Below are positions 7,750 through 15,268 of a DNA stretch of 64,000 nt, one piece after another. Position 1 is the stretch's first letter. Each line of letters starts with the position of its first letter. The position numbers and the translations under genes are program-made. The DNA comes from Phormidesmis priestleyi Ana. Its GTDB lineage: Bacteria; Cyanobacteriota; Cyanobacteriia; Phormidesmidales; Phormidesmidaceae. The stretch spans positions 92,223-156,222 of the forward strand of contig LJZR01000012.1 of the NCBI GenBank assembly GCA_001314865.1, given 5' to 3'. A model generated the notes under the pieces. It saw nothing but the letters and a program-made list of their open reading frames with translations. It did not search any database and had not been told where the DNA came from.

Positions 7750-8268
7750 ATGTTAGATGTCTTTACCAAGGTTGTTGCCCAATCTGATAAGCAGGGTCAG
7801 TTGGTTAGTAATAGTCAAATTGATGCTTTATTAGCCACAGTTAAAGAGGGTGCAAGGCGCACAGATGTGGTTAACCGCATTAGCAGCAATTCTTCTGCCA
7901 TTGTCACGAATGCAGCTCGGGCCTTGTTTGCCGAACAGCCTCAGCTCATCGCACCTGGCGGCAATGCCTACACCAATCGTCGGGTATCTGCTTGCCTGCG
8001 CGATATGGACATCATTTTGCGCTATGTTACCTATGCCATATTTTTGGGTGATGCCAGCGTGCTGGACGATCGCTGCTTAAATGGCCTACGCGAGACATAT
8101 ACAGCTTTAGGTGTACCGAGTGCTTCTATGGCCAACAGCATTACAAAAATGAAAGAAGCCGCGATCGCCCTTGCCAATGATCGCACCGGAATCACTCAGG
8201 GTGATTGCAGCTCCTTAATCGCTGAACTGTCGAGCTACTTTGATCGGGCTGCTGCCGCTGTCAGCTAA
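7750..8268 (+). CDS. cpcB: C-phycocyanin beta subunit (second set)
   Basis: This 172-aa protein has Cys82 (SACLRDMDI), Cys153 (QGDCSSL) and Asn72 (GGNAY). It is the second beta-phycocyanin in the locus and starts a separate operon with its own leader, ribosome site (CTAGGAG) and hairpin. Its operon ends in cpcG, the arrangement of constitutive cpc1-type operons, and its promoter lacks a visible L Box. I therefore infer that this is the light-colour-independent copy. Confidence 0.97.
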   Translation: MLDVFTKVVAQSDKQGQLVSNSQIDALLATVKEGARRTDVVNRISSNSSAIVTNAARALFAEQPQLIAPGGNAYTNRRVSACLRDMDIILRYVTYAIFLGDASVLDDRCLNGLRETYTALGVPSASMANSITKMKEAAIALANDRTGITQGDCSSLIAELSSYFDRAAAAVS

Positions 8269-8410
8269 TCGCTGCCGACCCATAACCGACCCATAGCCGA
8301 CCTACTGCCCGACCCATAACCGACTGAATGACGGCTGTCAGTAACGGTTATGAACAAGTTCAAAAACATCCAAAAAACATTTCGAGAAACACTAGGGAGA
8401 TAGTATCTCA

Positions 8411-8899
8411 ATGAAAACGCAATTAACTGAAGCGGTTGTCGCAGCTGATTCTCAAGGCCGTTACCTGGGCAATACCGAACTACAAGTTGCCTTTGGTCGC
8501 CTGCGCTTAGCAGCAGCTGACTTAGAAGCAGCAAAGGTACTAGGCGCAAAAGCCGATCAGCTAGCAAGTGGCGCGGCAAATGCGGTTTATCAAAAGTATC
8601 CTTACACCACCCAAATGCAGGGCAACAACTATGCTTCAGATGAGCGTGGCAAAGCCAAGTGCCTGCGCGATATTGGCTATTATGTGCGCATGGTTCAGTA
8701 CTGTTTGATTGCGGGCGGCACTGGGCCTGCCGATGAGTTTTTGTTGGCCGGTTTGTCAGAAATGCACAGCAGCTTTGAGCTAGTGCCTGGCTGGTATGCA
8801 GAAGCGCTCAAGTACATCAAAGCAAACCATGGTTTGTCGGGTGACCCTGCGCTTGAGGCGAATTCCTACCTCGACTACATTATCAACGCACTGAGCTAG
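8411..8899 (+). CDS. cpcA: C-phycocyanin alpha subunit (second set)
   Basis: This 162-aa protein has Cys84 in [11 protein letters not shown] and the signature segments YPYTTQMQG and [11 protein letters not shown]. It lies 142 bp after the second cpcB and is preceded by CTAGGGAGATAG. It differs from the first CpcA at scattered sites, for example [12 protein letters not shown] for [13 protein letters not shown] strong hairpin and a 15-bp tandem repeat array separate it from its linker genes. Confidence 0.97.
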   Translation: MKTQLTEAVVAADSQGRYLGNTELQVAFGRLRLAAADLEAAKVLGAKADQLASGAANAVYQKYPYTTQMQGNNYASDERGKAKCLRDIGYYVRMVQYCLIAGGTGPADEFLLAGLSEMHSSFELVPGWYAEALKYIKANHGLSGDPALEANSYLDYIINALS

Positions 8900-8912
8900 T
8901 GCTACGACTAGG

Positions 8913-8955
8913 CGAATAAGGGTTGCGGCGAATTTAAAAACCGCTCCCTTATTCG
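8913..8955 (+). terminator. Intercistronic hairpin after second cpcA
   Basis: CGAATAAGGG (8913-8922) pairs perfectly with CCCTTATTCG (8946-8955). An inner GCGG/CCGC helix extends the stem around a 12-nt loop. No T tract follows. It occupies the same position as the hairpin after the first cpcA, suggesting the same subunit:linker ratio control. Confidence 0.8.
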
Positions 8956-9000
8956 TCTGGGTAGATTAATTTGAATCAGCAAGCACTTTAATTTTTTTAA

Positions 9001-9096
9001 CTTAGACACTTTTGATTTAGACACTTTTAACTTAGACACTTTTGACTTAGACACTTTTGACTTAGACACTTTTGACTTAGACACTTTTGACTTAGA
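9001..9096. repeat. 15-bp tandem repeat array in the cpcA-linker spacer
   Basis: Six units of CTTAGACACTTTTGA (two slightly variant) are followed by a partial seventh. The 95-aa minus-strand ORF (KVSKS repeats) is an artefact of this array. The array lengthens the spacer between the hairpin and the linker start. Confidence 0.9.
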
Positions 9097-9118
9097 TAGT
9101 TGCGTTGGGAGACACATC

Positions 9119-9943
9119 ATGGCTGGACTACAAGAGGCGAGCAGGTTTGGGATTCGGCCATTTGAGGAGGCAGAACCTGTTGAGCTGCGGCCCAATTGGA
9201 CTCAAGACGATGTCCAGTCTGTGATTTTGGCGGCCTACCGACAGGTGCTTGGCAATGAGTACCTCATGAAGACTGATCGGCTCGTGACCCAGGAATCGCT
9301 TTTAGTACAGGGCGTTATCACGGTTAGAGACTTCATTCGCGCGATCGCACTTTCAGACCTCTATCGCCAAAAGTTCTTATATCCCAACTTCCATGTGCGC
9401 TTTATAGAACTCAACTTTAAGCACCTCTTGGGCCGCGCACCCTACGATCAAAGCGAGATTTCTTACCATTTAGATCTCTTTATCTCCCAAGGCTACGAGG
9501 TTGAGATTGAGTCCTATCTCAGCTCAGATGAGTATGATGCGAGCTTTGGCGACAATACCGTTCCCACCTATCGAGATTTCCAAGTCGATCACCCAGGTCA
9601 ACGTGCTGTTGGCTTTAGCCGATTGTTGCAGCTGTATCGTGGCTATGCAAACAGCGATCGCGCCCAAGGGCAAAAGCAGCCTCGGCTCACTTGGGAAGTT
9701 GCCCGCAACTTAGCGACACCAATAGCATCGGCTTCTCCGGGTTCTATTGCAGGCTCTTTGGGCGGCCCAAGAGGCGATGTTTACCGGCTGCGGATTGTGG
9801 GATCAGCAGCCAATAGACGAACCAACAGCGCCGTTGTTCGCCAAGCCACCACTGAACTCTTGGTTCCCTATGACCAGCTCACAACAAAGCTAAAGCAACT
9901 GAGTCGTGCGGGCAGTCGGGTCGTGAGTGTAACGGCTGTCTGA
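9119..9943 (+). CDS. cpcC: Phycobilisome rod linker (CpcC type, second operon)
   Basis: The 274-aa protein has a PBS-linker domain ([29 protein letters not shown]) and a C-terminal CpcD-like domain (VYRLRIVGS ... LKQLSRAGSRVVSVTAV). It starts at ATG 9119, preceded by TTGGGAGACAC. It follows the hairpin and repeat array, so its expression is probably set below that of cpcBA. The gene order parallels the first operon. Confidence 0.94.
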   Translation: MAGLQEASRFGIRPFEEAEPVELRPNWTQDDVQSVILAAYRQVLGNEYLMKTDRLVTQESLLVQGVITVRDFIRAIALSDLYRQKFLYPNFHVRFIELNFKHLLGRAPYDQSEISYHLDLFISQGYEVEIESYLSSDEYDASFGDNTVPTYRDFQVDHPGQRAVGFSRLLQLYRGYANSDRAQGQKQPRLTWEVARNLATPIASASPGSIAGSLGGPRGDVYRLRIVGSAANRRTNSAVVRQATTELLVPYDQLTTKLKQLSRAGSRVVSVTAV

Positions 9944-9986
9944 GGTGCGAAATTCATTCCAAAACTATTGATAAGGAGATTTTCAG

Positions 9987-10850
9987 GTGGCTATTACAAC
10001 AGCAGCCTCTCGACTCGGAACCTCGGCTTTTAGTGATGCTGCACCGGTCGAACTACGTCCCAAGGCCAGCCCAGGAGAAATTGAAGCCGTTATCCTAGCG
10101 GTGTATAAGCAGGTACTGGGCAATCCTCATCTGCTCAAGTCTGAACGATTGGTGATTGCAGAGTCTTTGCTACGCGATCGCAAAATCACCGTTCAAGCAT
10201 TTGTCCGTCAAGTCGCCAAGTCAGAACTCTATAAGCAGAAGTTTTTTAACAGCTGCTTTCAAAGCCGCACCATTGAGCTTAACTATAAGCATCTTCTAGG
10301 ACGCGCCCCTTACGACCAATCAGAGATTACAGAACACCTGAATCTGTATGAATCCGAGGGGTTTGAGGCCGATATTGACTCCTACATTGACTCGCCTGAG
10401 TATCAGGCCAACTTTGGTGAAAATATCGTTCCGTACTATTTAGATTTGGTCACCACCGGAATAGGACAGCGCTCGGTAGGGTTTCCGCGTTTGTTACAGC
10501 TGTATCGAGGCTATGCGAGCAGCGATCGCGCCCAACTCATTGGGAAAGCCCCTCGGTTGGTCAAAGATCTCGCTCGTAATACCGCTTCTGCCATATTGCC
10601 GACTTCAAGCAGTGGGTTTGCCTATCAGGGCGCAGCCAAAGGCGATGCTTCTTACAGTGCCTTTGGCGGATCAAAAGCACTGGGCTCTGGGCGTCTCTTC
10701 CGGGTAGAAGTCGCAGCCATCAGCAAGCCAGGCTATCCAAAAGTACGACGCGTCAATAAAGCCGTCATCATCCCCTTTGAAGAATTAACACCTCATATGC
10801 AAAGGGTACAGCGTCAAGGCGGAAAAATTGCCAGCATTACGCCACTCTAA
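9987..10850 (+). CDS. cpcC: Phycobilisome rod linker (second CpcC type, second operon)
   Basis: This 287-aa linker starts at GTG 9987 ([11 protein letters not shown]) with AAGGAGAT ideally spaced upstream. It has a PBS-linker domain ([29 protein letters not shown]) and a CpcD-like C-terminus (LFRVEVAAI ... [13 protein letters not shown]). Its N-terminus resembles the 291-aa linker of the first operon, so each operon carries one linker of each subtype, consistent with whole-operon duplication and divergence. Confidence 0.94.
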   Translation: MAITTAASRLGTSAFSDAAPVELRPKASPGEIEAVILAVYKQVLGNPHLLKSERLVIAESLLRDRKITVQAFVRQVAKSELYKQKFFNSCFQSRTIELNYKHLLGRAPYDQSEITEHLNLYESEGFEADIDSYIDSPEYQANFGENIVPYYLDLVTTGIGQRSVGFPRLLQLYRGYASSDRAQLIGKAPRLVKDLARNTASAILPTSSSGFAYQGAAKGDASYSAFGGSKALGSGRLFRVEVAAISKPGYPKVRRVNKAVIIPFEELTPHMQRVQRQGGKIASITPL

Positions 10851-10935
10851 GGTTTAAAGATCGTTAGATCAAAACATCGTCAAAATTGCAGTTCTATCAG
10901 GTTCCAATGTTGTTAGGTTTAGGGTTTGTGCAAAC

Positions 10936-11688
10936 GTGAGTATTCCTTTATTAGCTTATTCTCCCTCTTGTCCCAATCAGCGTGTAGCCGCGCTAGGCGC
11001 TCGCGACGATGAAACGATCATTTATTCAGCAGATGATCAGTTCTCCCCAACAGATATAGACAATCTGATTAACGCAGCCTATCGACAGATCTTCTTTCAT
11101 GCCTTTAAGTGGGATCGCGAAAGGGTTCTCGAATCTCAGCTGCGCATCCGGCAAATTACAGTACGTGACTTTATTCGCGGACTGTTACTTTCAAATACCT
11201 TTATCGATAGCTTTTACCATAAAAATAGCAACTATCGATTTGTTGAGCACTGCGTTGAAAAAGTGCTAGGGCGTCGCGTTTATAACGAGCGAGAAAAAAT
11301 TGCTTGGTCTGCGCTGGTCATGACCAAAGGTGTCAAGGCATTTGTTGATGCCTTACTCAACAGCGACGAATACATCGAAAACTTCGGAGAGAACACCGTT
11401 CCCTTCCACCGTAGACGAACCCTGCCTAGCCGCGAATTGGGCGAAATTCCGTTCAACATCACCTCACCCCGTTACGATGCCTATCATCGAGACCAGCTGG
11501 GCTTTCCCCAATTTATTTGGAAGGAAGTGGTTCGCGGATTTCGTCCCTACGATCAGCAGCCAAAAAATGGCGATCCCACCTTGTTTACCGATATGGCAAA
11601 AAGTATCCGCCCGGCAGGTTCAACCCCATCCCTCACCGATCTCGACAAGCTCGACTTTAAAAAAGCCGTTCCCTATCGTCGCCGCTAA
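10936..11688 (+). CDS. cpcG: Phycobilisome rod-core linker CpcG
   Basis: The 250-aa protein begins at GTG ([17 protein letters not shown]), the classic CpcG N-terminus. A PBS-linker domain ([28 protein letters not shown]) follows, then a C-terminal core-attachment tail ending VPYRRR. There is no hydrophobic C-terminal segment, so this is the conventional CpcG that anchors rods to the allophycocyanin core, not the membrane-associated CpcL. The ribosome site is weak. It is the last gene of the second cpc operon, before a strong terminator. Confidence 0.95.
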   Translation: MSIPLLAYSPSCPNQRVAALGARDDETIIYSADDQFSPTDIDNLINAAYRQIFFHAFKWDRERVLESQLRIRQITVRDFIRGLLLSNTFIDSFYHKNSNYRFVEHCVEKVLGRRVYNEREKIAWSALVMTKGVKAFVDALLNSDEYIENFGENTVPFHRRRTLPSRELGEIPFNITSPRYDAYHRDQLGFPQFIWKEVVRGFRPYDQQPKNGDPTLFTDMAKSIRPAGSTPSLTDLDKLDFKKAVPYRRR

Positions 11689-11786
11689 GCAGCTAGCAGG
11701 GTTAGCAGTGAGTGACAAGTAGTGACACAAGATTGTTGCGATGCGATCGCTGTTTGCGTAATGCAGCTGCATCGCGACATTAGCGA

Positions 11787-11840
11787 AACAGCACAGTAGT
11801 AAAGCTCCGGAAGAGCCCTTTGCTACTGTGCTGTTTTCTT
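11787..11840 (+). terminator. Terminator of the second cpc operon
   Basis: AACAGCACAGTAGTAAAG pairs with CTTTGCTACTGTGCTGTT (18 bp, one G-T) around a 13-nt loop and is followed by TTCTT. It lies between cpcG and a convergent minus-strand gene and may serve both. Confidence 0.85.
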
Positions 11841-11860
11841 CGTGTTATGTTCTCACTTAT

Positions 11861-12472
11861 TTAGTCAGCCGTCAGACGGTATGTCCCGCGATCGCCCTTA
11901 TACCAGTCACCGCTGCGAACACCGCCTGAAAGAACATTCGAAATTCGGTTCCGAGCCTTCAAATGCTGAGACTTTGGCATACTCTCACTAAAGAGCGCAT
12001 CCATGACCTCTGCGATTTTAAAAGACTTATCAGGCTGAGTTTCTAAAACCAAACGAACCGCATCCGGAATAGACTGTTCCCCAACACCGGGGCGCGTGTA
12101 CTTTTGCCAGCTAGCTGCACGACCATCCTTCTTCTTAGTAGAGGCCTTAGCAGCAGGTTTGGCCTTAAGAACAGTCGCTTTTGTTTTCTTCTCGGCCACA
12201 GGCGCAGCTTTCTTTTCGACCACAGGCGCAGCTTTCTTCTCGGCCTTCGGGGCTTTTTTGCTAGCCGTTTTGCTAGCCGTCGTTTTCTCTTTAGCGGGTG
12301 CTTTCACTGGCAAAACTTCTGCTGCATCCGCAGATTCGCCAAATAGTGGTAAAATTGCCCGCACGCCTTGAAGTTTTTCCTGCACTTCAGCGAGCTGAGC
12401 TATTAAGGATTTTTCCTGCGCAAGCAAATCTTCAGATATTTCTTGCAGTTGGGGTAATACTGTTTGTGCCAT
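11861..12472 (-). CDS. Lys/Ala-rich coiled-coil protein with HTH-like C-terminus
   Basis: The 203-aa protein has three parts. The first ~55 residues form an amphipathic coiled coil (LAQEKSLIAQLAEVQEKLQG). A central ~75-residue tract of Lys, Ala and Pro contains EKKAAPV repeats, reminiscent of histone H1 or topoisomerase tails. The C-terminal ~75 residues (IPDAVRLVLE ... RISNVLSGGVRSGDWYKG) look like a HARE/winged-helix DNA-binding fold. I infer a nucleoid-associated or regulatory protein. I prefer ATG 12472 (MAQTVLPQL) over the track start 12511; neither has a strong ribosome site. The gene converges on the cpc operon. The exact family is not recognised. Confidence 0.7.
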   Translation of the reverse strand: MAQTVLPQLQEISEDLLAQEKSLIAQLAEVQEKLQGVRAILPLFGESADAAEVLPVKAPAKEKTTASKTASKKAPKAEKKAAPVVEKKAAPVAEKKTKATVLKAKPAAKASTKKKDGRAASWQKYTRPGVGEQSIPDAVRLVLETQPDKSFKIAEVMDALFSESMPKSQHLKARNRISNVLSGGVRSGDWYKGDRGTYRLTAD

Positions 12473-13077
12473 ATATTCTTTAAAACAATCAAAAAAATTC
12501 ACTGACGACAATACTAGCGTAAATGGTACTCAAATACTCTAGTATTGAGAAACTCTTGAAAACTATTCTTGAGAAATAAGAGTCCTTGATAGAAAAGTAT
12601 TTGTAACAGAGTATTTTTCACAGAGTGTTCGCAGAGTGTTCACAGAGTGTTCGCAGAGTGTTCACAGAGTGTTCGCAGAGTAATAGAGATTAGCACCATC
12701 CATACCATTTACCCGTATCTTCTAACCTCATATTTGCATACAACATTCTGAATTCAACATCCTTTCATATCATTAAACGCCCTGTTCATAGCTATTTCAG
12801 CGTTCCAACAGGATACATTCTCTATAGCTAAGCATCAGCCATGCGTCAGCTAAGCATCAACCAAATGTCGAACATTTGCCGAACATTTTTCGAACAAATA
12901 TCCAACATTTTCAGCCAAATGCTCTAGATGTTTTTGCCATCAAAAGAACTTTTTGCGCACAAAAAAATATGCTTTTTCTGACACTTTCACACTTTCACAT
13001 CAGTGAAACAACATCAGTGAAACGGTAATTGCGATCCACACATACGACAAAAGTGCTTGAAATTCTTCCACAATTGT
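12473..13077. other. Non-coding stretch with tandem repeats
   Basis: No gene is seen in these ~600 bp. They contain the 11-bp repeat array at 12619-12684, repeated CAGCTAAGCATCA, several GAACATTT motifs and repeated CATCAGTGAAAC. The sequence is A/T-rich and probably contains the promoter of the minus-strand gene at 12472. Confidence 0.5.
12619..12684. repeat. 11-bp tandem repeat array
   Basis: CACAGAGTGTT and CGCAGAGTGTT alternate for six units, giving a 22-bp higher-order period. The last unit has diverged. It lies upstream of the Lys/Ala-rich gene. Confidence 0.85.
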
Positions 13078-14154
13078 TCAAAAATTGCTGAATTCCGCTT
13101 TCACCCGTCTAGGCTGAAGCATTTGCGCTGTTAATGTCGCCAAACTGTCGCTCGGAAGCTCCATAGAACTCATTACCGCCATAAGCTGACCTATTGCCTG
13201 AACATGAGTTTTCAACATTCCGGCCACATCCAAACCAAACTCAAACTGGGCTCTTAGCGCACTTCGTCGCAGGCGTTCGTTCACCACTGCCTGCCATGTT
13301 GGCTCACCGCCCAACCACGGATGTTGTTTGATATCAAACGATTCAGAAATAGGCTGTGTGGCAGGTGGATACTCAAATACTTTCTCATACATCTCAGCAA
13401 ATGGCGATTGTCCACCGTCACGCATTAACTCATCGGAGGGCGGCGAAATTACAATTTTCGTTGCACCCAGATCGCTGAGCAGCGCAATTAACGCTTGCTC
13501 CCGCTCCTCAAATAGCAGGGGGAAAAATTGATCCACCGGATAGTAAAAGTTTCGCCGCGCCCGAAAAGCATGGCAGCGGTAGGTTGTACCGGGAACAGGA
13601 TGTCCGGGCGGCATATAAATGCTATTGGGCAATTCGTTGAATCTCACCTGATCTACAAGCTGATTGGCCCAGAGACTCAAATCCATTCCAGCAAGCTGTC
13701 GGTACAGCATTCGAGCATCACGGTTGCGATGGTGAATCAGGCTAGGGTCGTTCTTTTTTGAGTATTTCTTTTGTAAAAAAGCATGGGTTGTCCACAGTAC
13801 GGCTGTCGCCCGCGCGGGCAGCGACAATGCAGTGAGCTGCAACAAAGAGCTGTTGCCCATTACCTCATCAAAGGTCATCAGCGCCATTGCCTTACGCAGC
13901 TCTAGCTCAGCTCTGGCAATATGCACATCCATACCATCTTGAAACGCGAGCGATCGCTCTCTACCGATCAAATCCCCTGGCATTTCATGGTGGCCCAGCA
14001 CGCGCAGCAGCGGCCTAGCTACCGAAATAGTAGGCTTACGCTGCACCAAGCTCAATTCACGAGCGCCATGGCTGCTCAAGTTATACTTGCCAGTCCCCTC
14101 TTCGTTGGGGCGATAGGGTGCAAAGTTTCTTTTCTGAGGTTTGTAGATATACAT
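13078..14154 (-). CDS. Hypothetical protein, 358 aa
   Basis: I do not recognise this protein. It is soluble, with no signal peptide or membrane segment. Visible segments are MYIYKPQKRNFAPYRPNEE at the start, MFDEVMGN-like and DLGATKIVISPPSDE in the middle and a helical C-terminus (LMAVMSSMELPSDSLATLTAQML). Codon use and HIP1 content resemble the neighbours, so there is no sign of recent transfer. It stands alone, with about 300 bp of non-coding DNA upstream. The intact 358-codon frame supports a real gene. Confidence 0.75.
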   Translation of the reverse strand: MYIYKPQKRNFAPYRPNEEGTGKYNLSSHGARELSLVQRKPTISVARPLLRVLGHHEMPGDLIGRERSLAFQDGMDVHIARAELELRKAMALMTFDEVMGNSSLLQLTALSLPARATAVLWTTHAFLQKKYSKKNDPSLIHHRNRDARMLYRQLAGMDLSLWANQLVDQVRFNELPNSIYMPPGHPVPGTTYRCHAFRARRNFYYPVDQFFPLLFEEREQALIALLSDLGATKIVISPPSDELMRDGGQSPFAEMYEKVFEYPPATQPISESFDIKQHPWLGGEPTWQAVVNERLRRSALRAQFEFGLDVAGMLKTHVQAIGQLMAVMSSMELPSDSLATLTAQMLQPRRVKAEFSNF

Positions 14155-14451
14155 AAAACAGCGATGTGAGCGTCCGGTGCTTGCAAAGCATCATACAGCC
14201 AGAAAGCCTTTACATCGCCCTCCTAGCGACCCCTCTATTGCTTGCTACTAGACTTATTTATCCGCCATATATAGCTGAGTATCCAAAATCTGAGTTATCT
14301 GAATTATGGGAAGAGCAATGAAAGAGCCTGTTTTTAGGATGCCTTTGAGTCATGTCGAGTCTTTGTGAGCGATCGCAACTACTTTCTCCCACCCTCTCTT
14401 AACGGCTTTCTTCAAGGCTTTCTCACAAACTTTTCATAATCATCGGTTGAT

Positions 14452-14880
14452 TCACTCGTAGCGCACCCGATTGTATTCAATCCAACCATCTGCATGACTG
14501 TTGCGCGGATCTTTGTGCGTCCAATGAATCAGCCCGCCGCGATCATTCCATTCATATTCGCCCTTCACAGACACGCGATCGCCCTTCATCAGCCCGCTAA
14601 TTCTCGGCGCCATATCAATGTTATGCACCACCAGCACCGTTTGATTACGGCTAATCCGAATAATAAACCGCTGATGCCGATCCCCGTCAATATCATCCGG
14701 CAAGATCGACTCAACCGTTCCCGACACATTATCAATGACAACGTCCGACTGCTGATTTTTAAAGGCTTCTAACAACGCCCGACTACCCATCACTTCAGCT
14801 TGACTATTTCGATACAAATAAGAGGGCGCTGCCAGTACTGGTAACATCCCACCCAAAAAGACTCGTCTATCCATACTCAC
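14452..14880 (-). CDS. DUF3465 family protein with Tat-like signal
   Basis: The 142-aa protein starts at GTG 14880, with ATG 14874 as the alternative. It opens with a twin-arginine-like leader (MDRRVFLGGMLPVLAAPS). The rest matches the DUF3465 pattern: ILPDDIDGDRHQRFIIRI, HNIDMAPRI, GEYEWNDRGGLIHWTHKDP and DGWIEYNRVRYE. It is probably periplasmic, with an OB-like fold. The molecular function is unknown. Its GTG overlaps by 4 nt the stop of an upstream, apparently frameshifted small frame (14877-15085), suggesting a former two-gene operon. Confidence 0.88.
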   Translation of the reverse strand: MSMDRRVFLGGMLPVLAAPSYLYRNSQAEVMGSRALLEAFKNQQSDVVIDNVSGTVESILPDDIDGDRHQRFIIRISRNQTVLVVHNIDMAPRISGLMKGDRVSVKGEYEWNDRGGLIHWTHKDPRNSHADGWIEYNRVRYE

Positions 14881-15085
14881 TTTGCCTCAGCCATCTGCTG
14901 TTGAAACCAGAGCGCAGCTTCCATATCGGTACAAAGACTCACTTAAAAGCTGCTTCGTCTCACAAAGCAACCGGTCAGCCCCAAACAAGTACAGAAGATC
15001 CCTCTACCTCATAATATTGCCCTTGGTCATCTAAACCAAAAAAGAAATGCCTGCAAGCGTCAAACAGCGACACCATGGGAAACAT
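14877..15085 (-). pseudogene. Frameshifted small gene upstream of DUF3465
   Basis: Three minus-strand frames join into one plausible ~65-70-aa protein. Frame A (from ATG 15085) reads SLFDACRHFFFGLDD and EVEGSSVLVWG, then stops at TGA 14977-14975. The next frame continues DRLLCETKQLLSESL. The third gives TDMEAALWFQQQMAEAK and stops at TGA 14879-14877, overlapping the DUF3465 GTG start. The overlap and protein-like composition suggest a decayed gene or two indels. No family is recognised and a chance reading cannot be excluded. Confidence 0.4.
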
Positions 15086-15157
15086 CAGGCGGGATGTTTT
15101 AATCGCACAGACTCAAAAGAAATCAAACTAACGATCATTACTATCAGCCATGATCAT

Positions 15158-15191
15158 AAAAAAGGGTACATAGCAAAGCTATGTACCCTTT
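15158..15191 (-). terminator. chlH terminator
   Basis: AAAGGGTACATAGC and GCTATGTACCCTTT form a perfect 14-bp stem with a 3-nt loop. On the minus strand it is followed by a T tract, about 80 bp after the chlH stop. Confidence 0.9.
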
Positions 15192-15268
15192 CTACAATTT
15201 AATTAAAATCCCAAAGACAATCTAAAGACAATCTAACTGCGATTCAACTAGCCGAATCCAGACGAGAT

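Noticed and set aside
9001-9096. Possible CRISPR array
   Set aside because: The 15-bp units are contiguous with no unique spacers and no cas genes are present. The other arrays in the window are also spacerless.
8908-9195. 95-aa minus-strand ORF with KVSKS repeats
   Set aside because: Entirely a by-product of the 15-bp tandem repeat and the cpcA hairpin, antisense to cpc transcription.
10927-10933. Single TTGCACA half-site (minus strand) before cpcG
   Set aside because: Only one half-site, no N4-spaced partner, and inside an operon. Similar lone half-sites at 30822-30828 and 51291-51297 show that single copies occur by chance.
12096-12371. Plus-strand ORFs rich in Phe/Ala/Leu opposite the Lys/Ala-rich gene
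   Set aside because: Antisense shadows of the Lys/Ala/Glu-rich repeats; codon patterns fit the minus strand.
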